A stretch of 64,000 nucleotides of DNA from NCBI RefSeq assembly GCF_014873485.1, contig NZ_JADBDT010000001.1, positions 1,922,001 to 1,986,000 of the forward strand. Reading direction: 5' to 3'. The stretch comes from Sphingopyxis sp. OAS728. Its GTDB lineage: Bacteria > Pseudomonadota > Alphaproteobacteria > Sphingomonadales > Sphingomonadaceae. Under the pieces are notes generated by a model. That model was not told the DNA's origin. It saw only the letters and a list, made by a program, of their open reading frames with translations, and ran no database searches. Positions 57,407-64,000 of this stretch are shown here, piece after piece (position 1 is the first letter of the stretch; each line of letters starts with the position of its first letter). A program made the position numbers and the translations under genes.

Positions 57407-58057
57407 ATGAAATTCTTCGCCGACACCGCCGAAATCGCCGACATCCAGGAACTCGCCGCGACCGGCCTGCTCGACGGCGTCACGACCAACCCGTCGCTGA
57501 TCGCCAAGTCGGGCCGCGACTTCAAGGAAGTGACGAAGGAAATCTGCGCGCTGACCACCGGCCCCGTGTCTGCCGAAGTCGTCGCGCTCGACCATGCGAC
57601 GATGATGAAGGAGGCCGAAATCCTCCGCAAGATCGCCCCGAACGTCTGCATCAAGGTGCCGCTGACGATCGACGGGCTCAAGACGTGCAAGGCGCTGACC
57701 GGCGACGGCACGATGGTCAATGTGACGCTCTGCTTCTCGGCCGCGCAGGCGCTGCTCGCCGCCAAGGCCGGCGCGACCTTCGTCTCGCCCTTCGTCGGCC
57801 GCCACGACGACAATGGCTTCGACGGCATGCAGCTCATCTCCGACATCCGCCTGATCTATGACAATTATAGCTATGAGACCGAGATCCTCGTCGCAAGCGT
57901 GCGCCACGGCATCCATGTGCTCGAAGCCGCGAAGATCGGCGCGGACGTGATGACCGCGCCGCCGTCGGTGATCAAGGGGCTGTTCAAGCATATCCTGACC
58001 GAAAAAGGCATCGAGGGCTTCCTCGCCGACTGGGCAAAGACCGGCCAGTCGATCTGA
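57407..58057 (+). CDS. Small transaldolase/fructose-6-phosphate aldolase family protein
   Basis: 216 aa, like the short transaldolase group (TalC, FSA). The Schiff-base lysine is Lys83 in [16 protein letters not shown], the Asp-containing ADTAEIADI start and SPFVGRHDD are family marks. It carries a dihydroxyacetone unit between sugar phosphates in the pentose phosphate pathway, or behaves as a fructose-6-phosphate aldolase; the sequence does not decide. AGGAAAG precedes the ATG. It lies after a palindromic repeat and probably has its own promoter. Confidence 0.9.
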   Translation: MKFFADTAEIADIQELAATGLLDGVTTNPSLIAKSGRDFKEVTKEICALTTGPVSAEVVALDHATMMKEAEILRKIAPNVCIKVPLTIDGLKTCKALTGDGTMVNVTLCFSAAQALLAAKAGATFVSPFVGRHDDNGFDGMQLISDIRLIYDNYSYETEILVASVRHGIHVLEAAKIGADVMTAPPSVIKGLFKHILTEKGIEGFLADWAKTGQSI

Positions 58058-58080
58058 GACACGCCTCGCGCTCTTTGCAG

Positions 58081-58100
58081 TTGACGTAAACGTTAAGTCA
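58081..58100. promoter_or_regulatory. LiuR/PsrA-type candidate operator before the crotonase gene
   Basis: TTGACGTAAACGTTAAGTCA contains an inverted repeat around ACGTAAACGT and resembles, as I remember it, the MerR-type LiuR operator TTGACGT-ACGTTAA that controls branched-chain amino-acid and acyl-CoA catabolism. It is about 33 bases before the crotonase ATG. Confidence 0.55.
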
Positions 58101-58133
58101 TCGCGATACTCGCCCGAAAGGGAGAGATTCGCG

Positions 58134-58928
58134 ATGACCGACACCACCATCCTCACCGAACGCCGCGGCCACGTCCTGATCGTCACGATCAACCGGCCCG
58201 AGGCGCGCAACGCGGTCAATGCCGCCGTCCATATCGGCGTGGGCACCGCGCTCGAAGAGGCCGAGGGCGACCCCGAAATCCGCGTCGTCGTCATAACCGG
58301 CGCGGGCGACAAGAGCTTCTGCGCGGGCGCCGACCTTGTCGCCCTGTCGCGCGGTGAAAGCCTCTACCCCGACGACCCCGCGCAGCAGGCCTGGGGCTTC
58401 GCAGGCATCGTCTCGCACCCGATCTCGAAACCCATCATCGCCGCAGTCAATGGCTTCGCCTTCGGCGGCGGCTGCGAGATCGCACTGATGAGCGACATCA
58501 TCGTCGCCGCCGACCATGCGCAATTCGGACTGCCCGAGGTCAAGGTCGGGCTGTTCGCCGCGGCGGGCGGCGCTTTCCGCCTCGCACAACAAATCCCGCG
58601 CAAGCTCGCGATGGAATATATGCTCACCGGCGACCCGATCCCCGCCGCGCGCGCCGCAGAATTCGGACTGGTCAACCATGTCGTTCCGCTCGCCGACCTG
58701 CTGCCGACCGCGCTTGCCCTCGCCGAAAAGATCGCCGCCAACGCGCCGCTGTCGGTGCAGGCGTCGAAGCGCGTCGCGCTCGGCATCGACGAGGGCCGCA
58801 TCGCCGCCGACGCGCCCTATTGGGAGCATAATACCCGCGAACGCGGCGTGCTGATGCGCAGCGAGGACGCGCGCGAAGGCCCGCTTGCCTTCGCGCAAAA
58901 GCGCAAGCCCGAGTGGAAAGCGCGCTGA
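58134..58928 (+). CDS. Crotonase/enoyl-CoA hydratase family protein
   Basis: 264 aa. N-terminal VLIVTINRPEARNAVN, oxyanion-hole FCAGADLVAL and the second half FAFGGGCEIALMSDIIVAADHAQFGLPEVKVGLF are crotonase landmarks. It hydrates or isomerises a CoA thioester in beta-oxidation or related acyl-CoA breakdown. AAAGGGAGAG precedes the ATG, and a LiuR-like operator lies upstream. The next gene, thiolase-like, starts two bases after its stop, so the two act together. Substrate chain length is not deducible. Confidence 0.9.
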   Translation: MTDTTILTERRGHVLIVTINRPEARNAVNAAVHIGVGTALEEAEGDPEIRVVVITGAGDKSFCAGADLVALSRGESLYPDDPAQQAWGFAGIVSHPISKPIIAAVNGFAFGGGCEIALMSDIIVAADHAQFGLPEVKVGLFAAAGGAFRLAQQIPRKLAMEYMLTGDPIPAARAAEFGLVNHVVPLADLLPTALALAEKIAANAPLSVQASKRVALGIDEGRIAADAPYWEHNTRERGVLMRSEDAREGPLAFAQKRKPEWKAR

Positions 58929-58929
58929 C

Positions 58930-60432
58930 ATGGCGATGACCGACCCCGAGCGCATTCCCGTCATCATCGGGGTCGGGCAGCTCAACGACCGGCCCGATGA
59001 TCCCGATCAGGGCCTCGACTCGCTCGGTCTGATGGTCGAGGCGCTGAAGATCGCGGACGCCGATGCGGGAGGCGGGCTCCTCGCCGACCTCGACAGCCTC
59101 GCGATCGTCGACCAGATCAGCTTCCACAGCCTCGGCAAACTGCCCGAGCCGTTGGCCGCCGCGATCGGCGCGACCCCGGCAATCAATTATCAGTCGGCAG
59201 CCCCGCACGGCGACACGCCCGTCCGCCTGCTCAACGAAGCCGCGAACCGCATCGGCGCGGGTGAGGTGAAACTCGCGGCAATCGTCGGCGCCGAGGCGCT
59301 GCGCACCGCCGCCGGCCGCGCCGCCAAGGCTACGAGCGGCGAGGACAAAAGCTATAATGCGATCCGCCAGGTCGCGACGCGGCGCGAGCCCAATTATGCA
59401 CAGAAGCACGGCCTTGCCGCGCCGGTCGATGTCTACCCGCTCTACGAAAATGCGACGCGCGCGGCGTGGGGCCAGAGCCTCGCGGACGCACAGTCCGAAA
59501 GCGCCGAAATCTGGTCGCGCTTTTCCGAAGTCGCGGCCGCAAACGACGGCGCGTGGATCCGCAAACCCGCGAGCCCGGCCGACATCCTCAAGGTCGACGA
59601 ACGCAACCGCCCGATCGCTTTCCCCTATTCGAAGCTGATGGTTGCCAACTCGTCGGTTAATCAGGGCGCCGGCTTCATCGTCGCAAGCCTCGCCGAAGCA
59701 TGGCGCCGCGGCATCCCCGAGGACCGCCTGATCCATATCGGCATGGGAGCCGCAGCGAAGGAGCCCGCAAGCATCCTCCACCGCGACCGCTACGACGCCA
59801 GCGTCAGCATGGAGACGTCGATCACACGCACCCTCGAACTCAACGCGATGACCGCCGACGATTTCGATTTCGTCGAACTCTATAGCTGCTTTCCCTGCGT
59901 GCCCAAGATGGCGCGCCGCATCCTCGGCTGGCCGTGGGACCGCCCGGCAACAGTGTTTGGCGGCCTCACCTTCGGCGGCGGACCGATCGCCAATTATATG
60001 AGCCACGCGATCGTCTCGATGGTCGAAAAATTGCGCGAGGAAGGCCGCTATGGTTTCCTCTTCGCCAATGGCGGTTTCGCGACCGACAATCATTGCATCG
60101 TGCTGGGCAATGAGCCGATCGCAGCTGCCAGCTTCCCACAGGATTTCGACTATCAGGCCGAGGCCGAAGCGAAGCGCGGACCGGTGCCCGAGCTGGTCGA
60201 GGATTATGCCGGGCCGGCCACGATCGAAAGCTATACGGTGTTTTACGGCCGCGACGGCGCGCCGAAGGCCGGTGTCGTCGCGGCACGCACCCCCGACGGC
60301 AAGCGCACGCTGGCGCATGTCGATGTTGGTGACGCCGCGATGCTGGCGTTTTTGACCGACGGCACGGTCGAGCCGGTTGGTATGGCCGGACAGGTGGTTG
60401 CACTCGACGAAGGCTTTGGCTGGCGGGGATAG
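58930..60432 (+). CDS. Thiolase-like protein (TLP1 type), nucleophilic cysteine apparently missing
   Basis: 500 aa from ATG 58930. The thiolase fold is clear from RIPVIIGVGQLNDRP, GEVKLAAIVGAEALRTA, SSVNQGAGFIVASLAEA, VELYSCFPCVPK and FGGLTFGGGPIANYMSHAI. In place of the N-terminal active-site block (Cys-x-Ser-Gly) there is YQSAAPHGDTP, with no Cys, while a second Cys pair occurs in ELYSCFPC. The C-terminal segment PELVEDYAGPATIESYTVFYGRDG onward resembles the extra domain of mycobacterial thiolase-like protein 1 (TLP1), which lacks the nucleophile too. It may bind acyl-CoA rather than perform a classical thiolysis. Coupled to the crotonase gene. Confidence 0.75.
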   Translation: MAMTDPERIPVIIGVGQLNDRPDDPDQGLDSLGLMVEALKIADADAGGGLLADLDSLAIVDQISFHSLGKLPEPLAAAIGATPAINYQSAAPHGDTPVRLLNEAANRIGAGEVKLAAIVGAEALRTAAGRAAKATSGEDKSYNAIRQVATRREPNYAQKHGLAAPVDVYPLYENATRAAWGQSLADAQSESAEIWSRFSEVAAANDGAWIRKPASPADILKVDERNRPIAFPYSKLMVANSSVNQGAGFIVASLAEAWRRGIPEDRLIHIGMGAAAKEPASILHRDRYDASVSMETSITRTLELNAMTADDFDFVELYSCFPCVPKMARRILGWPWDRPATVFGGLTFGGGPIANYMSHAIVSMVEKLREEGRYGFLFANGGFATDNHCIVLGNEPIAAASFPQDFDYQAEAEAKRGPVPELVEDYAGPATIESYTVFYGRDGAPKAGVVAARTPDGKRTLAHVDVGDAAMLAFLTDGTVEPVGMAGQVVALDEGFGWRG

Positions 60433-60434
60433 AT

Positions 60435-60552
60435 CTCCCCTCCCGCTTGCGGGAGGGGTCGGGGGGTGGGCCGCGCCGCCGCATTAGCCCTCCCCGATAC
60501 GACTAGCGAGCAAGCTCGCAAGTCTCGCTGCCCCTCCCGCAAGCGGGAGGGG
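60435..60552. repeat. Pair of GC-rich inverted hairpins (CCCCTCCCGC type)
   Basis: Hairpin 1 is CCCCTCCCGC-TT-GCGGGAGGGG (60437-60446 and 60449-60458). Hairpin 2 is CCCCTCCCGC-AA-GCGGGAGGGG (60531-60540 and 60543-60552). They flank about 70 bases that contain a third small stem, GCGAG-CAAG-CTCGC. The two copies are near-identical, so the block looks like a mobile palindromic repeat inserted between convergent genes. It may also end transcription, though it lacks long T runs. Confidence 0.75.
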
Positions 60553-60554
60553 AA

Positions 60555-62057
60555 TTAGATGTCGAAGCTAACCCCTTGCGCCAGCGGCAGCGCATCCGAA
60601 TAATTCAGTGTGTTCGTCGCGCGCCGCATATAGGCTTTCCAGCTGTCCGAGCCGGACTCGCGTCCGCCGCCGGTTTCCTTCTCGCCGCCGAACGCGCCAC
60701 CGATCTCGGCGCCGGAGGTACCCAGATTGACGTTGGCAATACCGCAGTCGCTCGCAACGAGGAACCGTTCGGCTTCGCGCATGTCGGTCGTGAAGATCGC
60801 CGACGACAGACCCGCCGCAACGTCGTTGTGCTGTTCGATCACTGCATCGAGGTCGTCATAGCGCATCACATAAAGGATCGGCGCGAACGTCTCTTCGAGC
60901 ACCGGTCCGACCTGCCCCGGCATCTCGACGAGCGCCGGCTTCACATAGAAGCTTTCGCCCTCGCCGATCCGCTCGCCGCCATGGACCATACCACCCGAAG
61001 CGCGCGCGGCGCCCAACGCATCCTGCATCATGTCAAAGGCCGCACGGTCGATCAACGGTCCGACGAGGACATCGCCCTCCAGCGGATTACCCACACCGAC
61101 GCTCGAATAAGCTGCTTTCAGCTTCGCAACGAAACCGTCGTAGATGCCATCGTGCAGGAACAGCCGCCGCGTCGTCGTGCAACGTTGCCCCGCTGTGCCC
61201 ATCGCACCGAACGCGACGCCGCGGAGCGCGAGGTCGAGGTCGGCCGAGGGCGCGACGATTACCCCATTATTGCCGCCAAGCTCAAGGATCGCGCGCGCAA
61301 AACGCTGCGCCAGCCGCGGCGCCACGGAGCGGCCCATACGCGTCGATCCCGTCGCCGACACCAGTGCGACGCGCCTGTCGTCGACCAATGCCTCGCCCGC
61401 CTCGCGCCCGCCGATCAAGAGCTGGGCCAACCCTTCGGGCGCATCGCCGAAGCGCGCCAGCGCGCGCTCGAAAATCGCCTGCGTCGCCAGAGCTGTGAGA
61501 GGAGTCTTTTCGGACGGCTTCCACACGACGCTGTTGCCGCACACCAGCGCCAGCGCGGCATTCCACGCCCACACCGCCACAGGAAAATTGAACGCCGAGA
61601 TCACGCCGACGACGCCAAGCGGATGCCACACCTCCATCATCCGGTGTCCGGGCCGCTCGGTCGCGATGGTGAGACCGTAAAGCTGCCGCGAGAGGCCTAC
61701 GGCGAAATCGCAAATGTCGATCATCTCCTGGACCTCGCCCGCGCCCTCCGACGGGATCTTGCCCGCCTCGATCGTCACCAGCTTTGCGAGATCGTCCTTC
61801 GCGGCGCGCAGTTCCTCGCCCCACAGGCGGACGAGTTCGCCGCGGCGCGGGGCCGGGACATTGCGCCAGGCGCGAAAGGCCGCGCTCGCCCGGCCGAGCG
61901 TCTCGTCGGTCGCAGCGGCATCCACGACCTTTACCATCCCCAGCCGTTCGCCGGTCAGCGGCGTCACCGACGGCATCGATCCATCGGTCCACGCGGCACG
62001 GTCAACGCCGAGCCCATCGAGCAGCCGCACGACTTCCTGGCCCAAATTCGTCATCAT
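60555..62057 (-). CDS. Aldehyde dehydrogenase, ALDH7 type (alpha-aminoadipic semialdehyde dehydrogenase-like)
   Basis: 500 aa from ATG 62057, with AAGGGACAG before it. Landmarks are [39 protein letters not shown] for NAD binding, [10 protein letters not shown] with the general-base Glu, and [11 protein letters not shown] with the catalytic Cys. The C-terminal block [41 protein letters not shown] is characteristic of the ALDH7/AmaB group, which oxidises L-piperidine-6-carboxylate (aminoadipic semialdehyde) to aminoadipate in lysine breakdown. Convergent with the thiolase-like gene, divergent from acs. Confidence 0.87.
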   Translation of the reverse strand: MMTNLGQEVVRLLDGLGVDRAAWTDGSMPSVTPLTGERLGMVKVVDAAATDETLGRASAAFRAWRNVPAPRRGELVRLWGEELRAAKDDLAKLVTIEAGKIPSEGAGEVQEMIDICDFAVGLSRQLYGLTIATERPGHRMMEVWHPLGVVGVISAFNFPVAVWAWNAALALVCGNSVVWKPSEKTPLTALATQAIFERALARFGDAPEGLAQLLIGGREAGEALVDDRRVALVSATGSTRMGRSVAPRLAQRFARAILELGGNNGVIVAPSADLDLALRGVAFGAMGTAGQRCTTTRRLFLHDGIYDGFVAKLKAAYSSVGVGNPLEGDVLVGPLIDRAAFDMMQDALGAARASGGMVHGGERIGEGESFYVKPALVEMPGQVGPVLEETFAPILYVMRYDDLDAVIEQHNDVAAGLSSAIFTTDMREAERFLVASDCGIANVNLGTSGAEIGGAFGGEKETGGGRESGSDSWKAYMRRATNTLNYSDALPLAQGVSFDI

Positions 62058-62151
62058 CTGTCCCTTCATCGGCGCCGACGCGCCCTTGCAGTTTGTGGCT
62101 CGCGGGTTATCGCAGCGGGCGAACAATGCAATGCCGATTGGAGAGTCGTCC

Positions 62152-64000
62152 GTGTCCGAGTTGCCCCCCGCTGACCTTCCAGCTTCCGAACCTTTTGTTC
62201 CCGTTCCGGCCGATGCCGCGGCGAACACGCATTGCACCGCCGCCGATTACGACCGGCTCTACGCGCAGAGCATCGACGATCCCGATACTTTCTGGGCCGA
62301 GCAAGCGAAGCGTCTCGACTGGATCACCCCGCCAACGAAGATCGGCAACTGGTCCTACGATCCCGTCGAAATCAAATGGTATGAGGATGGCGTCCTCAAT
62401 CTCTGTCACAACGCCGTCGACCGCCATGTCGCCGCGGGCCATGGCGAGCGCACCGCGATCATCTTTGAACCCGACGCCCCCGACGGCGAGACGCGGCACA
62501 TAAGCTACAAGGCGCTGCTCGCCGACGTCATCCGTATGGCGAACACGCTGAAGAAGCTCGGCGTCCAGAAGGGCGACCGCGTCACCATCTATATGCCGAT
62601 GATCCCCGAGGGTGCGGTCGCGATGCTCGCCTGCGCGCGCATCGGCGCGGTGCACAGCGTCGTCTTCGGCGGCTTCTCGCCCGAGGCGATCCACGGCCGC
62701 ATCGAGGATTGCGCCAGCGACTGGGTGATCTGCGCCGACGAGGGGCTGCGCGGCGGCAAGCATGTGCCGCTCAAGGCCAATGTCGACAAGGCGCTCGAGC
62801 GCGTCGACGTCAAAGCCGTGCTCGTCATCGCGCACACCGGCGGCGACGTCGCGATGAAGGAAGGCCGCGACCATTGGTACGACGCGCTGTCGGCCGATGT
62901 CGGCGATGAATGCCCGTGCGAACCGATGGGCGCCGAGGACCCGCTCTTCATCCTCTATACCTCGGGATCGACCGGCAAGCCGAAGGGCGTGCTCCATACG
63001 GTCGGGGGCTATTCGGTGTGGACCGCCAGCACCTTCTATTACGGTTTCGACTATCGTCCCGGTGAGATTTTCTGGTGCAGCGCCGACATCGGTTGGGTCA
63101 CCGGGCACAGCTATGTCGTCTATGGCCCGCTCCAGAATGGCGCGACGACCTTGATGTTCGAGGGCGTACCCAACTACCCCAACCACGACCGCTTCTGGCA
63201 GGTCGTCGACAAGCATCAAGTCAACATCCTCTATACCGCGCCGACTGCGATCCGCGCGCTGATGCGCGAGGGCGACGATTATGTGACGCGCCACGATCTG
63301 TCGTCGATCCGACTGCTCGGCAGCGTCGGCGAGCCGATCAATCCCGAGGCATGGCGCTGGTATCACCAGATCGTCGGCAAGGGCCGCGTCCCCGTGATCG
63401 ACACATGGTGGCAGACCGAAACGGGCGGGATCATGATCACCACCCTGCCCGGCGCGCATCCGATGCAGCCGGGCAGCGCGGGTAGGCCCTTCTTCGGCAT
63501 CCGCCCGCAGCTCGTCGATGCCGAGGGGGGCGTGCTCGTCGACGAGCAGACCGGCGGCGCGTCCGAGGGCAATCTCTGCATCACGCATAGCTGGCCGGGT
63601 CAGGCGCGGACGATCTATGGCGATCATCAGCGTTTCGCCGAAACCTATTTCTCGACCTATAAGGGCAAATATTTCACCGGCGACGGCTGCCGCCGCGATG
63701 CCGACGGTTATTGGCGGATCACCGGCCGCGTCGACGATGTCATCAACGTCTCCGGCCATCGCATGGGCACCGCCGAGGTCGAAAGCGCACTGGTGCTGCA
63801 CGACCTCGTCGCCGAGGCTGCGGTCGTCGGCTTCCCGCACGACATCAAGGGCCAGGGCATCTACGCCTATGTCACATTGAACGCCGGGGTCGAGCCGACC
63901 GAAGAGGTCGCCGCGGCGCTGAAGCAGCAGGTGCGCACCGAAATCGGCCCGATCGCGACCCCCGACCATATCCACCTGACGCCGGGGCTTCCCAAAACGC
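62152..64000 (+). CDS. acs: Acetyl-CoA synthetase, 3' end beyond the window
   Basis: 616 codons visible; the frame is open to the right edge. The start is a GTG at 62152, with GGAGAG six bases before it, giving [19 protein letters not shown]; an in-frame ATG at 62131 has no ribosome binding site. AMP-forming motifs are [15 protein letters not shown] (P-loop), [62 protein letters not shown]. The window ends at GLPKT, just before the regulatory lysine in the expected PKTRSGK. It turns acetate, ATP and CoA into acetyl-CoA. Confidence 0.95.
   Translation, partial: MSELPPADLPASEPFVPVPADAAANTHCTAADYDRLYAQSIDDPDTFWAEQAKRLDWITPPTKIGNWSYDPVEIKWYEDGVLNLCHNAVDRHVAAGHGERTAIIFEPDAPDGETRHISYKALLADVIRMANTLKKLGVQKGDRVTIYMPMIPEGAVAMLACARIGAVHSVVFGGFSPEAIHGRIEDCASDWVICADEGLRGGKHVPLKANVDKALERVDVKAVLVIAHTGGDVAMKEGRDHWYDALSADVGDECPCEPMGAEDPLFILYTSGSTGKPKGVLHTVGGYSVWTASTFYYGFDYRPGEIFWCSADIGWVTGHSYVVYGPLQNGATTLMFEGVPNYPNHDRFWQVVDKHQVNILYTAPTAIRALMREGDDYVTRHDLSSIRLLGSVGEPINPEAWRWYHQIVGKGRVPVIDTWWQTETGGIMITTLPGAHPMQPGSAGRPFFGIRPQLVDAEGGVLVDEQTGGASEGNLCITHSWPGQARTIYGDHQRFAETYFSTYKGKYFTGDGCRRDADGYWRITGRVDDVINVSGHRMGTAEVESALVLHDLVAEAAVVGFPHDIKGQGIYAYVTLNAGVEPTEEVAAALKQQVRTEIGPIATPDHIHLTPGLPKT

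Noticed and set aside
1..64000. CRISPR arrays, insertion sequences and prophage genes
   Set aside because: I saw no regularly spaced direct repeats, transposase or phage structural genes anywhere; the only recombinase is the housekeeping Xer gene.

Overview
The window looks like chromosomal DNA of a GC-rich alphaproteobacterium of the Sphingomonadales, most likely a Sphingopyxis- or Novosphingobium-like strain. This rests on recognised families and gene order: three large TonB-dependent receptors without SusD partners, a mannonate dehydratase very close to the Novosphingobium aromaticivorans ManD I remember, the run accA-xerD-aroK-aroB, Flp pilins with the TAIEYGLI signature, and frequent TTG/GTG starts behind strong ribosome binding sites. 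The genus is inference.

Positions 1 to about 42,000 are a polysaccharide utilisation locus. (a) 102-8920 encodes a complete non-phosphorylating (De Ley-Doudoroff) D-galactose route: secreted mutarotase, SSS sugar symporter, galactose 1-dehydrogenase, SMP-30 lactonase, [2Fe-2S] aldonate dehydratase, 2-dehydro-3-deoxygalactonokinase and KDPGal aldolase. (b) 8992-21018 holds a tandem GH43-like enzyme, two paralogous secreted TIM-barrel hydrolases of a family I do not recognise, three formylglycine sulfatases and a TonB receptor. (c) 21320-34495 holds two FadR-type regulators, a TonB receptor with a PHP-like metallohydrolase, mannonate dehydratase, an acetyl-esterase-like hydrolase, a GH115 alpha-glucuronidase and a GH117-like enzyme. 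(d) 34605-41983 holds a GH43-like propeller enzyme, a FadR-type regulator, an SGNH esterase, a third TonB receptor and a third copy of the TIM-barrel hydrolase. Read together, the best hypothesis is uptake and degradation of a sulfated, possibly acetylated galactan carrying glucuronic acid, with galactose entering central metabolism inside this locus and glucuronate entering through ManD. No sulfatase-maturing enzyme and no UxaC/UxaB are visible here.

A short near-palindrome, ideal form TTTATCWGATAAA, lies 17 to 51 bases before the start codon of most promoter-proximal genes of the locus. It is a candidate shared operator for one or more of the four FadR-type regulators. A different, CCAAT-based set of palindromes precedes mannonate dehydratase and its neighbouring regulator.

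A tRNA-Arg(CCT) gene at 42,023-42,099 marks the change to housekeeping genes: DUF1178, glutaredoxin, ComF, a methyltransferase, MutT, two Flp pilins, an M48 protease, accA, xerD, a conserved two-gene unit of unknown function, aroK-aroB, a KefB-like antiporter, a NifU-like protein, CvpA, radA, a small transaldolase, an acyl-CoA pair (crotonase plus a thiolase-like protein without the usual nucleophilic cysteine) behind a LiuR-like operator, an ALDH7-type aldehyde dehydrogenase and the first part of acetyl-CoA synthetase, which runs off the right edge. Two clusters of palindromic intergenic repeats occur at 57,246-57,320 and 60,435-60,552.
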